64,000 nucleotides of DNA, taken from the NCBI GenBank assembly GCA_964569865.1, contig CAZMVQ010000001.1:1-64000 (forward strand). The letters run 5' to 3'. This stretch comes from DROE01 sp964569865 (GTDB taxonomy: Bacteria; Pseudomonadota; Alphaproteobacteria; Rhizobiales; Devosiaceae). Of the stretch, positions 8,729 through 17,994 are shown one piece after another. Numbering within the stretch: position 1 is the first letter of the stretch; the number at the start of each line of letters is the position of its first letter. The notes beneath the pieces were generated by a model, which had not been told where the DNA came from, did no database searches, and saw only the letters and a program-made list of their open reading frames with translations. A program made the position numbers and the translations under genes.

Positions 8729-9619
8729 ATGAATGATAAAAACACCATAAGCCATGACGCAGCCGTTCTGGCCAAGGCACTGCCTTTTATGCAGAGCCAC
8801 GAGGACAAAACAATTGTTATAAAATATGGCGGACATGCCATGGGCGACCCTGAACTGGGTCAGGCATTTGCCCGGGATATTGCAATGCTAAAACAGGCGG
8901 GGGTCAACCCGGTTGTGGTGCATGGTGGCGGTCCGCAAATCGGCAGAATGCTCGACAAGCTAGGAATTAAATCTCGCTTTGAGGGTGGTCTCAGAGTGAC
9001 CGATAAGGAAACCATGGAAATCGTTGAAATGGTTTTGGCCGGTTCCATAAATAAAGAAATCGTGGCGATGATAAACCGCGACGGGGAATGGGCCATTGGT
9101 TTATGCGGCAAGGATGGCAATATGGTCATCGCTAAAAAAACGAAAAAATCCATCTCCGATCCGGACAGCAATATCGAGAGGATTGTTGATCTGGGATTTG
9201 TCGGCGAGCCGGAGAAAATTGATACAACCCTGCTTGATACTCTGGCCCACTCAGAAATGATCCCGGTTATTGCTCCCGTTGCTCCGGGGCGTGATGGCAA
9301 TACCTATAATATCAATGCCGATATTTTTGCCGGAGCAATCGCTGGTGCCCTTGGTGCAAAGCGCCTGTTGTTTCTTACCGATGTGGAGGGGGTTCTGGAT
9401 GGGGATGGAAAACTGATTGAAAAACTAAATATCAAACAGGCCCGTTCACTAATCAATGATGGAACGATAAGCGGGGGCATGATTCCAAAAGTGCAAACCT
9501 GCATCAAGGCTATTGAAGAGGGTGTTGAAGGGGTGGTGATTGTTAATGGCAAAGTTGCCCATGCGGTCCTGATCGAGCTTTTTACCGAATACGGGGCCGG
9601 GACTCTAATTGTTAGATAG
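8729..9619 (+). CDS. argB: Acetylglutamate kinase
   Basis: Phosphorylates N-acetyl-L-glutamate, the second step of arginine synthesis. 296 residues of the amino acid kinase fold with the N-terminal KYGGHAMG phosphate-binding loop (Lys about 30), the VVHGGGPQIGRML motif, DVEGVLDGDGKLI and the SGGMIPKVQTC segment near the C-terminus. Full length. No other arg genes lie nearby, as is usual for this neighbourhood in Hyphomicrobiales. Confidence 0.97.
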   Translation: MNDKNTISHDAAVLAKALPFMQSHEDKTIVIKYGGHAMGDPELGQAFARDIAMLKQAGVNPVVVHGGGPQIGRMLDKLGIKSRFEGGLRVTDKETMEIVEMVLAGSINKEIVAMINRDGEWAIGLCGKDGNMVIAKKTKKSISDPDSNIERIVDLGFVGEPEKIDTTLLDTLAHSEMIPVIAPVAPGRDGNTYNINADIFAGAIAGALGAKRLLFLTDVEGVLDGDGKLIEKLNIKQARSLINDGTISGGMIPKVQTCIKAIEEGVEGVVIVNGKVAHAVLIELFTEYGAGTLIVR

Positions 9620-9658
9620 GTTCTGAAGAATCTTTAGGTTCAGGCGTAGCGCCTAAAA

Positions 9659-10372
9659 TTGGGAGTTATAGATAAATTGACGAACGGGTTAGAACATATT
9701 GAAGCGTGGGTATTTGATCTGGATAATACGCTTTATCCCAGAACCTGCGACCTGTTTGCTCAGGTGGATACTCTGATCACCCGATATATGATGAAAGTTA
9801 CCGGCATGGAGATGGTGGCGGCGCGCCGTCTGCAAAAAGATTATTATCGGGACCATGGCACAACCCTTAACGGGTTGATGCTGCATCATGATGTGGACCC
9901 TGATCATTATCTGGATAGTGTACACAACATTGACTATTCGCCAGTGCAGGCCCACCCGGAACTGGTTGAAACCATAATTTCACTGCCGGGGAAAAAATAC
10001 ATATTCACCAATGCTGATATGGGCCATACCGAGGCAGTTTTAAGACGACTTGGAGCTTTGGAATTGTTTGATGGCATGTTTGATATTCGTGCCGCCGGAC
10101 TTATCCCCAAGCCGGAACAACCAGCCTATGACAAATTTTTGAAAGACCACAATATCAACCCCAAAAATGCTGCAATGTTTGATGATCTGGAAAAAAACCT
10201 GAAAGTGCCGCATTTGCTTGGCATGTCAACAATTCAGGTGATTTCGGATCAAGAGTTTTCCCATTCTCAGGTAGAGAGCTGGGAGCTTGAGCAAAAGGGG
10301 GATGAAGACCATATTCACCATACAACCGATGATCTGGTGGACTTTTTGAATTCATTGAAATTAAATTCATAA
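9659..10372 (+). CDS. HAD-superfamily pyrimidine 5'-nucleotidase-like hydrolase
   Basis: About 237 residues of the Sdt1/PPM-like branch of HAD phosphatases. Motif I is VFDLDNTLYP (the two Asp residues), motif II is in FTNADMGHT, and motif IV is MFDDLEKNL. Family members dephosphorylate pyrimidine mononucleotides or related small phosphates. The call is by motif only. The start is unclear: the frame opens with TTG at 9659, and a second TTG at 9677 has GGGAG about 11 nt upstream. It lies 40 bp after argB on the same strand and may be co-transcribed with it. Confidence 0.8.
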   Translation: MGVIDKLTNGLEHIEAWVFDLDNTLYPRTCDLFAQVDTLITRYMMKVTGMEMVAARRLQKDYYRDHGTTLNGLMLHHDVDPDHYLDSVHNIDYSPVQAHPELVETIISLPGKKYIFTNADMGHTEAVLRRLGALELFDGMFDIRAAGLIPKPEQPAYDKFLKDHNINPKNAAMFDDLEKNLKVPHLLGMSTIQVISDQEFSHSQVESWELEQKGDEDHIHHTTDDLVDFLNSLKLNS

Positions 10373-10429
10373 AATCGGGGTTAAACCCTCTCAGAATTAA
10401 TTGCTCATAAAAAACTGAAGGAATAAAAA

Positions 10430-11440
10430 ATGAAACTTTTAGCATCCAGGATTGTTGGAGCGGTAGCAATCGCAACAATGATGCTGCCATCAAGCGCCAT
10501 AGCTCAAGAGGCAAGGGATTTTGCCGATAAATTGAGCGCAACTTTTAAATCCTATTCAACGCTTGAAATAAATTTTGGCAGCGCCGTTGCAGATGGAGAT
10601 AACATTATTCTTTCTGATTGGGATATTGAAGGCGTTGGAGGATCCCGCGCTGAAAAAATTCTGGATGGCACGGTGACATTCGAGGGAGTTCAGGCGAGCG
10701 CAGACGGTGGCTATACAGCTGAACGTGCGGTTTTTAACGATATTGATTTTACCGATGATGGCATCAGGCTTGAAATTCGCAATGTTATTGCCAGTAATAT
10801 CNNNNNNNNNNNNNNNNNNNNNNNNNNNNNNNNNNNNNNNNNNNNNNNNNNNNNNNNNNNNNNNNNNNNNNNNNNNNNNNNNNNNNNNNNNNNNNNNNNN
10901 NTAATCGACACCGGACTTTTATCCGTTATTGATTCTTCCGTTGCAATTGAGGGTGTGGGCGAGTTGATCATCAACGCCGATATTCTTGGATATACGCTTG
11001 AACTTGCCCAATCGTTGCAAGAGCAGGGAAAAGCCATGCAGGAAATGGACGCCACGTCCTCTCAGGCTGAAATGGCCGGAATGCAATTGCTGATGTCAAT
11101 GGCGGCACAGCTTTCAGTTTCGGGTATATCAATCCGTTTTAACGATGATTCAGTAACCAACAATGTTCTGGAATTCATGGCCGCCGATCAGGGCGTGTCA
11201 CGCAAAGGGTTTGTTACCATGGCCCTAAGCATATTGCCTGCAATTCTTGGTCCGTTGGGAATGCCCGCACTGCAGGAACAGGTTATTGATGCGGCAACCG
11301 GCTTCCTTACCAATCCGGGAAATATTGAGATTAAAGCAGAACCAGCCGAGCCGGTTCCATTCATGGCTTTGTTTGCGGCAACGCAAAATCCGTCAATTGC
11401 CAATGATCTGCTAAATATCAGTGTTACTGCAAATCAGTAA
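10430..11440 (+). CDS. Exported protein of unknown function, interrupted by an assembly gap
   Basis: Not recognised. About 336 residues if the 100-N gap is taken at face value. A clear Sec signal peptide (MKLLASRIVG to SSAIAQ, about 1-26) is followed by alternating hydrophilic strands, and the C-terminal half is rich in Met, Ala and Gln. An alpha/beta or beta-rich periplasmic protein is plausible. A plus-strand terminator follows about 35 bp after the stop, so this gene ends its transcription unit. The gap at 10802-10901 keeps frame only because it is 100 arbitrary Ns, so the true internal length is unknown. Confidence 0.7.
   Translation: MKLLASRIVGAVAIATMMLPSSAIAQEARDFADKLSATFKSYSTLEINFGSAVADGDNIILSDWDIEGVGGSRAEKILDGTVTFEGVQASADGGYTAERAVFNDIDFTDDGIRLEIRNVIASNIXXXXXXXXXXXXXXXXXXXXXXXXXXXXXXXXXXIDTGLLSVIDSSVAIEGVGELIINADILGYTLELAQSLQEQGKAMQEMDATSSQAEMAGMQLLMSMAAQLSVSGISIRFNDDSVTNNVLEFMAADQGVSRKGFVTMALSILPAILGPLGMPALQEQVIDAATGFLTNPGNIEIKAEPAEPVPFMALFAATQNPSIANDLLNISVTANQ
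10802..10901. other. Assembly gap (100 N)
   Basis: A run of exactly 100 N inside the exported-protein gene. The flanks show no obvious duplicated overlap, so some sequence may be missing. Confidence 0.99.
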
Positions 11441-11445
11441 TTGTT

Positions 11446-11461
11446 CAGGGTCAAAACCCCA
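11446..11461. repeat. GGTC/GACC-type intergenic repeat, degenerate copy
   Basis: CAGGGTCAAAACCCCA immediately after the stop of the exported-protein gene. It retains the GGGTCAA half-site of the family, with a degraded second arm. Confidence 0.4.
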
Positions 11462-11475
11462 GGGCCAGAACCTTA

Positions 11476-11510
11476 CTCTCCCCGGTTTCAATCGCCGGGG
11501 AGAGTTTTTT
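11476..11510 (+). terminator. Rho-independent terminator
   Basis: CTCTCCCCGG and CCGGGGAGAG form a perfect 10-bp GC-rich stem with a 9-nt loop, directly followed by six T on the plus strand. It ends the argB/HAD/exported-protein direction of transcription, just before the convergent LOG-family gene. Confidence 0.92.
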
Positions 11511-11514
11511 AATT

Positions 11515-12384
11515 TCATTGTTTTTCGGGGATTACCGGCTCCAATGAAACCTCAGGCAAATCATAAAATTTGCGGATAATCTGCCAGCCATCTTTGGCAT
11601 TATCAACGATGGTAAACAGATCAACATCTTCAGGGGAAACGGTTCCCTCCTCGACAAGGGCTTCAATATTTATCACCCGCCTCCAGAACTCGCCTCCGAA
11701 CAAAATAACCGGAACCCTTTGCATACGCCCGGTTTGAATAAGGGTTAAGGTTTCAAAAAACTCGTCCAGAGTGCCAAATCCTCCCGGAAATACTGCAACG
11801 GCCTTGGCCCGCAATAAAAAGTGGATTTTGCGGGTGGCGAAATAGTGAAAATTAAAGCAAAATTCCGGGCTGACATAGGCATTTGGAGCCTGCTCATGGG
11901 GCAGAACAATGTTAAAACCTATCGAGGGGGCGCCAACTTCCTGAGCACCACGATTTCCCGCCTCCATAACACCGGGACCACCGCCGGTAACCACCATATA
12001 TTCCTTATAATCCATCAGTTTTGACGTAAGGGAGGCATATTGAGCAAACAATCTGGCCTCGTCGTAATATTTTGAACTTTTGATCAGGTTCTTTTTTGCC
12101 AGTTCGGTCTTTGCGGCCCATGGATCGGTTCCCGGCTCTGCAATTCGCGCCCCACCAAACAGCACAATGGTTGAATTGACTTCGCGTTCGCGCAACCATA
12201 GTTCAGGCTTTTGATATTCCAGCTGAAAACGTATCCCGCGCATTTCCTGAGAAGTCATGAATTCCTCATCGGAAAATGCCAGTTTATAGGCCTGAGCTTG
12301 GGTTTGGGGAGTTACAGGAACCTGGCGCGCCTGCTCGATATCCTGCTTTGACGTGCGCAATGGTGTGTGATGGCATTTGGCCAT
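11515..12384 (-). CDS. LOG-family protein (TIGR00730-type, putative nucleotide-N-riboside phosphoribohydrolase)
   Basis: About 289 residues with the LOG/'lysine decarboxylase-like' core. GGGPGVMEAGNRGA and PGGFGTLDEFFETLTLIQTG are the signature motifs, including the PGGxGTxxE active-site loop. Family members cleave cytokinin-type or purine 5'-monophosphates to base and ribose phosphate; some were mis-annotated as lysine decarboxylases. The N-terminal 60 residues form an extension beyond the core. ATG 12384 is preferred over the upstream frame because AAGGAG lies about 10 nt before it. Confidence 0.85.
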   Translation of the reverse strand: MAKCHHTPLRTSKQDIEQARQVPVTPQTQAQAYKLAFSDEEFMTSQEMRGIRFQLEYQKPELWLREREVNSTIVLFGGARIAEPGTDPWAAKTELAKKNLIKSSKYYDEARLFAQYASLTSKLMDYKEYMVVTGGGPGVMEAGNRGAQEVGAPSIGFNIVLPHEQAPNAYVSPEFCFNFHYFATRKIHFLLRAKAVAVFPGGFGTLDEFFETLTLIQTGRMQRVPVILFGGEFWRRVINIEALVEEGTVSPEDVDLFTIVDNAKDGWQIIRKFYDLPEVSLEPVIPEKQ

Positions 12385-12469
12385 GAATCGGGTGCTCCTT
12401 AATATAAGGCATCTTTGAAATTGAATTAAGCAATGTTGCATGAGTAGAGTTAATTAACGGTGGAAGTGT

Positions 12470-12485
12470 CTAGGGTCAGGACCTA
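12470..12485. repeat. Dispersed GGTC/GACC semi-palindromic repeat
   Basis: CTAGGGTCAGGACCTA, one of the best copies of the family. It lies in the intergenic region between the LOG-family gene and dapD and is identical over 16 bp to the copy at 36308. Confidence 0.6.
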
Positions 12486-12605
12486 CGGCCCAACAGTCCA
12501 AAAATTCTCATTCTTCTGGTTTTAATGTGGTTTTAATAAAGGTCAAAACTGTCTATGCTGCACGCTGAAAGCAAACAAAACCCATACAAATTTTCAGGAA
12601 ACATC

Positions 12606-13451
12606 ATGAAGCACTCAGATCTATCCCAAACCATTGATGACGCATTTGAAAAGCGTGCTGAGCTGGGGCTAAACACCAAAGGGGAAATTCGGCAGGCGGT
12701 AGAGGCTGCGCTTGAGCTTTTGGATAGCGGGGAGGCAAGAGTTGCACAGCGGAATGAAAAGGGAGAATGGCAGGTCAATCAATGGCTGAAAAAAGCCGTG
12801 CTTTTGGGCTTTGTTCTCAACGACATGGAAGCGATTGAGGGAGGCCCCGGCGGGGCCATCTGGTGGGACAAGGTGCCCTCAAAATTTGCCGGTTGGACCA
12901 GCGAGCGCTTTAAGAGGGCAGGTTTTCGCGCCGTGCCGGGAGCCATTGTCAGAAAATCGGCCCATATTGCCAAGGGAGCGGTTTTAATGCCCTCATTTGT
13001 TAATCTTGGTGCCTCGGTAGGTGAGGGAACCATGGTTGATACATGGGTTACCGTTGGCTCGTGCGCCCAGATCGGCAAAAACGTACACCTGTCCGGTGGC
13101 GTTGGCATTGGCGGAGTTCTTGAGCCCTTGCAGGCCGGTCCCGTCATCATCGAAGATAATTGCTTTATCGGTGCCCGCTCTGAAGTTGTTGAAGGGGTGA
13201 TCGTGCGCGAAGGCTCGGTAATTTCCATGGGAGTATTTATCGGGCAGTCGACAAAAATTGTTGATCGCAATACCGGGGAAATTCATATGGGTGAAGTTCC
13301 GCCCTATTCTGTTGTGGTCTCTGGCTCCATGCCCGGCAAACCGTTTCCTGACGGTACGATGGGTCCCTCGCTGTATTGTGCGGTGATTGTTAAGCGGGTC
13401 GATGAAAAAACCCGCTCAAAAACCTCCATCAATGATTTGTTGCGGGACTAG
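12606..13451 (+). CDS. dapD: 2,3,4,5-tetrahydropyridine-2,6-dicarboxylate N-succinyltransferase
   Basis: Succinyl-CoA-dependent step of the lysine/diaminopimelate pathway, supplying meso-DAP for peptidoglycan. About 281 residues: an alpha-helical N-terminal domain (1-100), then left-handed beta-helix hexapeptide repeats (about 105-230; AHIAKGAVLMPSFVNLGA, GEGTMVDTWVTVGSCAQIG) and a C-terminal strand region. ATG 12606 has AGGAAACATC ahead of it and matches the usual N-terminus; the open frame runs 51 nt further upstream. dapE follows 67 bp later on the same strand. Confidence 0.97.
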   Translation: MKHSDLSQTIDDAFEKRAELGLNTKGEIRQAVEAALELLDSGEARVAQRNEKGEWQVNQWLKKAVLLGFVLNDMEAIEGGPGGAIWWDKVPSKFAGWTSERFKRAGFRAVPGAIVRKSAHIAKGAVLMPSFVNLGASVGEGTMVDTWVTVGSCAQIGKNVHLSGGVGIGGVLEPLQAGPVIIEDNCFIGARSEVVEGVIVREGSVISMGVFIGQSTKIVDRNTGEIHMGEVPPYSVVVSGSMPGKPFPDGTMGPSLYCAVIVKRVDEKTRSKTSINDLLRD

Positions 13452-13518
13452 GGTCATAAGAGCTGCAATCTAGTTTCATTCACCACACAGATAATCAAAC
13501 ATACCAAGTGATATAAAT

Positions 13519-14694
13519 ATGTCCGATGAAACCATAGCAACCGATACAAAAACCCTGTTGCAAGACCTGATGCGCTGCCGCTCTGTCACCCCGAATGAAG
13601 ATGGCGTTCTGGATGTGCTAGAGGCCTTTTTGACCCCGTTGGGATTTAAGTGCGCCAGAGTTAAATTTGAGGGGGATGGCTCCTATCCGGTTGATAATCT
13701 GTTTGCCACGCGGGGAACAGAAGGGCGTCATCTGTTGTTTGGCGGCCATACGGATGTGGTGCCTGCGGGCAATATAGATGAGTGGACCCATGATCCGTTT
13801 GAGGCCGTTGAGGCTGAAGGTCAGATATGGGGCCGGGGGGCGGTGGATATGAAAAGTGGCGTGGCGGCTTTTTGCGCTGCTGCGGCAGTTTTTGTTAGAA
13901 ACCAGACCGAGAAAAATGGAATTATCTCTTTAGCCATCACAAATGATGAAGAATCCGATGCCATAAACGGCACGGAAAAACTATTGGAATGGGCAGTTGA
14001 ACAGGGTCACAAGTTTGATTTCTCCATCGTTGGGGAGCCAAGTTCAGCCCAAATTCTAGGGGATAATATCAAGGTGGGCCGGCGCGGATCTATCAGCGGT
14101 ATTATCTCAATTCGTGGCAAGCAGGGCCATTCCGCATATCCGCAAAGGGCAAACAATCCGGTGCCGGTGCTGGCACGTCTTACGCAAATGTTAAGCGATA
14201 CAAAACTTGATGATGGAACAGAGCATTTTCAGCCCTCAAATCTTGAAGTAACCTCAATAGACATTGGTAACGAGGCGGCAAATGTCATTCCGGCCATTGG
14301 CACTTTAAGCTTTAATATCCGCTTTAACGAGATCTGGGACGAACCTTCCATTATCGCATGGATCGAAGCGCGAATTGGCGAAGTTAAAGGAAGCGGATTT
14401 GAAATAGAGTGGCGTCAATTGGGCAAAGTGGCCAATTGTTTTGTTTCGCCCATATCTGATGATGTAAAGATTGTCAGCGATGCCGTAAAATCCATTACCG
14501 GACTTGTGCCTGAGCTTGCAACATTTGGTGGCACCTCTGATGCTCGTTTTATTGCCAATTATTGCCCGGTAGTAGAATGTGGACTGGTTGGCCAAACCAT
14601 GCATCAGGTTGATGAGCGGGTGGAAATTTTTCAACTATATGATCTTGAAAAGATTTATCTGCAAATCATGGACAATTTTTTCTCCAATACCTAN
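13519..14694 (+). CDS. dapE: Succinyl-diaminopimelate desuccinylase
   Basis: Zinc-dependent M20 peptidase-family enzyme that hydrolyses N-succinyl-LL-DAP. Metal and catalytic motifs are GGHTDVVPAG (His and Asp), GRGAVDMKSG and TNDEESDAINGTEK, and the C-terminal GGTSDARF motif is present; a dimerisation domain lies between (about 180-295). Codon 392 reads TAN at the edge of a 100-N gap. With 391 residues before it, which is the family length, this is almost certainly the true stop (TAA or TAG). The apparent read-through to 14829 is an artefact of the gap. Pairs with dapD upstream. Confidence 0.95.
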
Positions 14695-14793
14695 NNNNNN
14701 NNNNNNNNNNNNNNNNNNNNNNNNNNNNNNNNNNNNNNNNNNNNNNNNNNNNNNNNNNNNNNNNNNNNNNNNNNNNNNNNNNNNNNNNNNNNN
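14694..14793. other. Assembly gap (100 N)
   Basis: 100 N directly at the dapE stop. The right flank begins ACTTGGGCCTTGACCC, which resembles the dispersed GGTC/GACC repeat, so repeat content may have broken the assembly here. Confidence 0.99.
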
Positions 14794-14874
14794 ACTTGGG
14801 CCTTGACCCAAAATGCTAACAACAATTAAAGCTATGAAAGAAAAATACCCCTCGTGCAAAAACCTAGGTCATTT

Positions 14875-15447
14875 ATGAACAAGTCAAATATTCAAGAATT
14901 AGTTGATGCCGGGCGCGGAACCGTTGCCCTGTTATTGGGGCGGCGCAATGCGGGGGAATATTTTGACCTTGGCCTGCGTGGACTAGCAGGCAGCTTTATT
15001 GCCTTTTTGGTGGCTGCAACCTTCAATGCCTTTTTGCCTGCCATAATGGGGCGGCAAACAGAGGTTGAACATGCCGCAATGCTCACCCCCACATCAGCAA
15101 TTTTAATGGTGATTACCCTGTTTGCCATCCAAACCGCGTTTGGCGCGCTGGCCCTGCGCCAGTTTGGTCGCTTGGATGGTCTGGTGCCTTATCTGGTGGC
15201 TGATAACTGGGCCACGTTTTATATCACTGCATTGTCGGTGGTGTTGATGCTTCTTAATGTCAGCCCTGAAATGTCCATATTGATGGTTGGGGCAATTGTA
15301 TTGATTTCCGAAATCAACATTGCGCGTCTGATAGTCACCTTGAAACCTATGCAAATTGCCATGTTTTTAATCGCGCAACTTGTGGGCATTCTGGTCGGGT
15401 TGATGATTGTTGGCTCTTTTTTACCCGAAGGGGCTTTGGGTCAATAA
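14875..15447 (+). CDS. Conserved membrane protein of unknown function
   Basis: Not assigned to a named family. About 190 residues with a short polar N-terminus and roughly five hydrophobic helices (about 35-55, 70-95, 110-135, 135-155, 160-185). The start MNKSNIQELVDAG at ATG 14875 is chosen. An open frame from 14854 would add seven residues. The 3' end overlaps the convergent truA by 7 bp. The location next to dapE and truA suggests a core rather than accessory gene, but no function is inferred. Confidence 0.7.
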   Translation: MNKSNIQELVDAGRGTVALLLGRRNAGEYFDLGLRGLAGSFIAFLVAATFNAFLPAIMGRQTEVEHAAMLTPTSAILMVITLFAIQTAFGALALRQFGRLDGLVPYLVADNWATFYITALSVVLMLLNVSPEMSILMVGAIVLISEINIARLIVTLKPMQIAMFLIAQLVGILVGLMIVGSFLPEGALGQ

Positions 15448-16178
15448 TCAACGCTAACGAGATATAGTCCGGCGGCGGGGGCCATGGGGCCACACCATGA
15501 CCTGTCTTTTGCTTCGAGGGCATTTTTTAAGTCATCAACCCCCCATTTACCCTCCCCGACCATTTTTAAGGAACCGGTTATCGATCGCACCTGATGGTGC
15601 AAAAAACTTCTGGCGCTGACCCGGATAAAAATTTCCTCGCCAATGCTGTCTACTGCAATTTTATCCAGTGTTTTTATGGGCGATTTTGCCTGACATTCAG
15701 CGGCCCTAAAAGTTGTAAAATCATGCTCGCCAACAAGCACCTGAGCCGCCTCGTGCATTAAAGCTGAATCCATCTCTACCGGAACATGCCAGACCCGGTT
15801 CAGTTGCAATGTGGGGCGGGCGCGCCGATTGAGAATTTTATATAAATAGTGACGGGAAAGGGCTGAAAATCTGGCCTGAAACTGATCATCGACCAATTCG
15901 CATGATGTAACAACAATCGGCTGGGGTTTGAGATGGAAGTTCAACGCCTGACCAACCCGAAAAGCATCCCATTGGCGATCCAGATCAAAATGTGCAACCT
16001 GCCCAAAAGCATGCACACCGGCATCGGTGCGCCCGGCGGCCTGAGTATCAACCTGTTCGCCCGAAAATCCGTTTATAGCTGTTTCCAGACATTGCTGCAC
16101 GCTTGGATGATCGGGCTGACGTTGCCAGCCCACATAAGGGGTTCCATCATATTCCACCACTATACGATATCTGGGCAT
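15441..16178 (-). CDS. truA: tRNA pseudouridine(38-40) synthase
   Basis: Converts uridines 38-40 of the tRNA anticodon arm to pseudouridine. 245 residues with the N-terminal RYRIVVEYDGTPYVGWQRQ and the catalytic Asp in QAAGRTDAGVHAFGQVAHFD, and the C-terminal FLHHQVRSITGSLKMVGEGK. Full length. It starts 3 bp after fmt and lies in the def-fmt-truA order, which places translation-related modification genes in one minus-strand unit. Confidence 0.97.
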   Translation of the reverse strand: MPRYRIVVEYDGTPYVGWQRQPDHPSVQQCLETAINGFSGEQVDTQAAGRTDAGVHAFGQVAHFDLDRQWDAFRVGQALNFHLKPQPIVVTSCELVDDQFQARFSALSRHYLYKILNRRARPTLQLNRVWHVPVEMDSALMHEAAQVLVGEHDFTTFRAAECQAKSPIKTLDKIAVDSIGEEIFIRVSARSFLHHQVRSITGSLKMVGEGKWGVDDLKNALEAKDRSWCGPMAPAAGLYLVSVDY

Positions 16179-16181
16179 GTT

Positions 16182-17126
16182 TTATTCAACCGCCAAAATC
16201 TGACCGGACAGGTCGCCAGTGCCACGGATAAAATCTAAAAAGCTCATTGGTCCACCGCCTGCACGTTGCACGCGCAAAATTTCCAGTGCGCCTTGCCCAC
16301 AGGCAATGGATAATTTGAGGTTTGTTCCGTTCCCCAAAATTTCTCCAGACTTGCCGGAACGCTCAACTGGTTTTGCCTGTAATATTTTTACCCTAACCGG
16401 CTTACCTTTTATCTGAAATTCACTCCATGCACCCGGATATGGTGACAGGCCTCTAACAAGATTGTGCAACGTAATATTTGGCTGTTTCCAATCAATGCGT
16501 GCTTCTGATTTGGCAATTTTTTTGGCGTAGGTTATTCCCTCATTTGATTGCGGGGAAAAGCGCAACTCCTGACGCTCCAGCTTTTTAAGGGCTTTAGCAA
16601 TCAGATCAGCACCAAGCATCATCATTTCATCGTGTAGCTCGCCAGCGCTGGTATCGGGACCAATAGCAATTGGCGCTGATAGCGCGATATCGCCCGTATC
16701 AAGGCCTTCATCCATCTGCATAATCTCAACGGCGCTAATCGTATCACCGGACATTATAGCGCGTTGAATTGGGGCCGCTCCACGCCAGCGCGGCAATTTT
16801 GAGCCATGCAGGTTCAAGCAGCCAAATTTTGGTGACTGCAATATTGGCAGGGGAAGCAAAAGACCATAGGCAACCACAATTGCCACGTCTGCCTTGTGGG
16901 AGGCGAATAAAATTTGCTGCTCGCGGTTTTTCAGGGAGTTAGGAGTAAAAACCTCAATATTGGCGTCCATTGCCGCCATTTGCACCGGGCCTGGTTTTGC
17001 GATCTGTCCACGCCCGGCCGGGCGCGGGGGCTGGGTATAGCAGGCCACCACATCATGGCCGTTGGCAATTATTGCCTGCAAGGATGGCACGGCAAAATGG
17101 GGAGTTCCCATAAAAATTACGCGCAT
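16182..17126 (-). CDS. fmt: Methionyl-tRNA formyltransferase
   Basis: Formylates Met-tRNAfMet using 10-formyl-THF. 314 residues: an N-terminal formyltransferase domain (1-205) with MRVIFMGTPHFAVPSL, the catalytic Asn-His-Asp region (NLHGSKLPRWRGAAPIQRAI) and QMDEGLDTGDI, then the C-terminal OB-like tRNA-binding domain (NLVRGLSPYPGAW onward). It starts 48 bp after def, with which it works: Fmt adds the formyl group that Def later removes. Confidence 0.97.
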   Translation of the reverse strand: MRVIFMGTPHFAVPSLQAIIANGHDVVACYTQPPRPAGRGQIAKPGPVQMAAMDANIEVFTPNSLKNREQQILFASHKADVAIVVAYGLLLPLPILQSPKFGCLNLHGSKLPRWRGAAPIQRAIMSGDTISAVEIMQMDEGLDTGDIALSAPIAIGPDTSAGELHDEMMMLGADLIAKALKKLERQELRFSPQSNEGITYAKKIAKSEARIDWKQPNITLHNLVRGLSPYPGAWSEFQIKGKPVRVKILQAKPVERSGKSGEILGNGTNLKLSIACGQGALEILRVQRAGGGPMSFLDFIRGTGDLSGQILAVE

Positions 17127-17174
17127 GGGATTTTTTCCTCGCGCACAAAATTCAATATATGAAATCTACAGGCC

Positions 17175-17789
17175 TCACTCAGCTGCACGTTTGGCTGCCT
17201 TTTGAAATTTTTTGGTAATTCGCTCACGTTTCAAACGCGACAGATAATCAATGAAAAGCTTTCCATCCAGATGATCAACCTCATGCTGCACGCAGGTGGA
17301 AAGCAGACCATCAAGCTCGCGCTCAATTGTTTTACCATCCATATCCATATAACGCACGGTACAACGGGTCGGCCTCTCAACATCCTCATAATAATCGGGG
17401 ATGGAAAGACAGCCCTCTTCATAGACCGAAATCTCGTTAGAAAACCAGATAATCTCAGGATTGATCATGGCGATTGGATCGGGATCCGGTTCAGGTTCTG
17501 GCTCAGGGTTTTGCTCAGCTTCCAGATCCAAATCTGCTTCCTTGATACCTTCTTCAGCCCCGTTTTCGGCTTCACGTTCGTCTTCGTCTTCGCGCTTGGC
17601 GCAATCAACAACAATCAAACGCTCCATAACGCCAATCTGGGGGGCGGCAAGACCGATGCCCGGAGCATCATACATGGTTTCAAACATGTCTTCGACCAGG
17701 GTTTTTATACGCTGATCAATGGTGACAACTGGCTCGGTAATCTGGCGAAGTCTGCTATCGGGTATCAACAATATCTGTTTTAGTGCCAT
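17175..17789 (-). CDS. def: Peptide deformylase with an acidic internal insertion
   Basis: Metalloenzyme that removes the N-formyl group from nascent proteins. All three motifs are intact: GIGLAAPQ (44-51), EGCLSIP (125-131) and HEVDH (169-173). 204 residues, longer than the usual about 170 because residues about 66-105 form an acidic, low-complexity insert (DEDEREAENG..., then EPEPEPDPDP) between motif 1 and motif 2. The insert replaces a short surface loop, so activity should be unaffected, but it is unusual. ATG 17789 (MALKQILLIPD) is chosen with AGAGA upstream. Confidence 0.95.
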   Translation of the reverse strand: MALKQILLIPDSRLRQITEPVVTIDQRIKTLVEDMFETMYDAPGIGLAAPQIGVMERLIVVDCAKREDEDEREAENGAEEGIKEADLDLEAEQNPEPEPEPDPDPIAMINPEIIWFSNEISVYEEGCLSIPDYYEDVERPTRCTVRYMDMDGKTIERELDGLLSTCVQHEVDHLDGKLFIDYLSRLKRERITKKFQKAAKRAAE

Positions 17790-17994
17790 ATCAGTTCTCT
17801 TAAAAATCAGGTTCAAGGCTAAAGAATTTTCTCAAAATCCTGTGTAGTCACAGCGCAACCGGCATCAGGGCGCAATCAGGCAGGCCTATATTTAAGTGAT
17901 ATGATGATTTTGTGAAGGCTGGTCAACCTTGAATTTAGCCTCTGTCTAAAGCAATCCGTACCGAATTCGTCGCGAATCGTATATTTAAACTCCC

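Noticed and set aside
14695..14829. Extended dapE C-terminus read through the N gap
   Set aside because: dapE already has family length at codon 391 and the next codon is TAN; residues beyond the gap (TWALTQNANNN) are not dapE-like.
17461..17715. Plus-strand frame encoding a Gly-Ser repeat protein
   Set aside because: It is the antisense reading of the acidic Pro-Glu/Asp repeat in def and has no ribosome binding site or family similarity.
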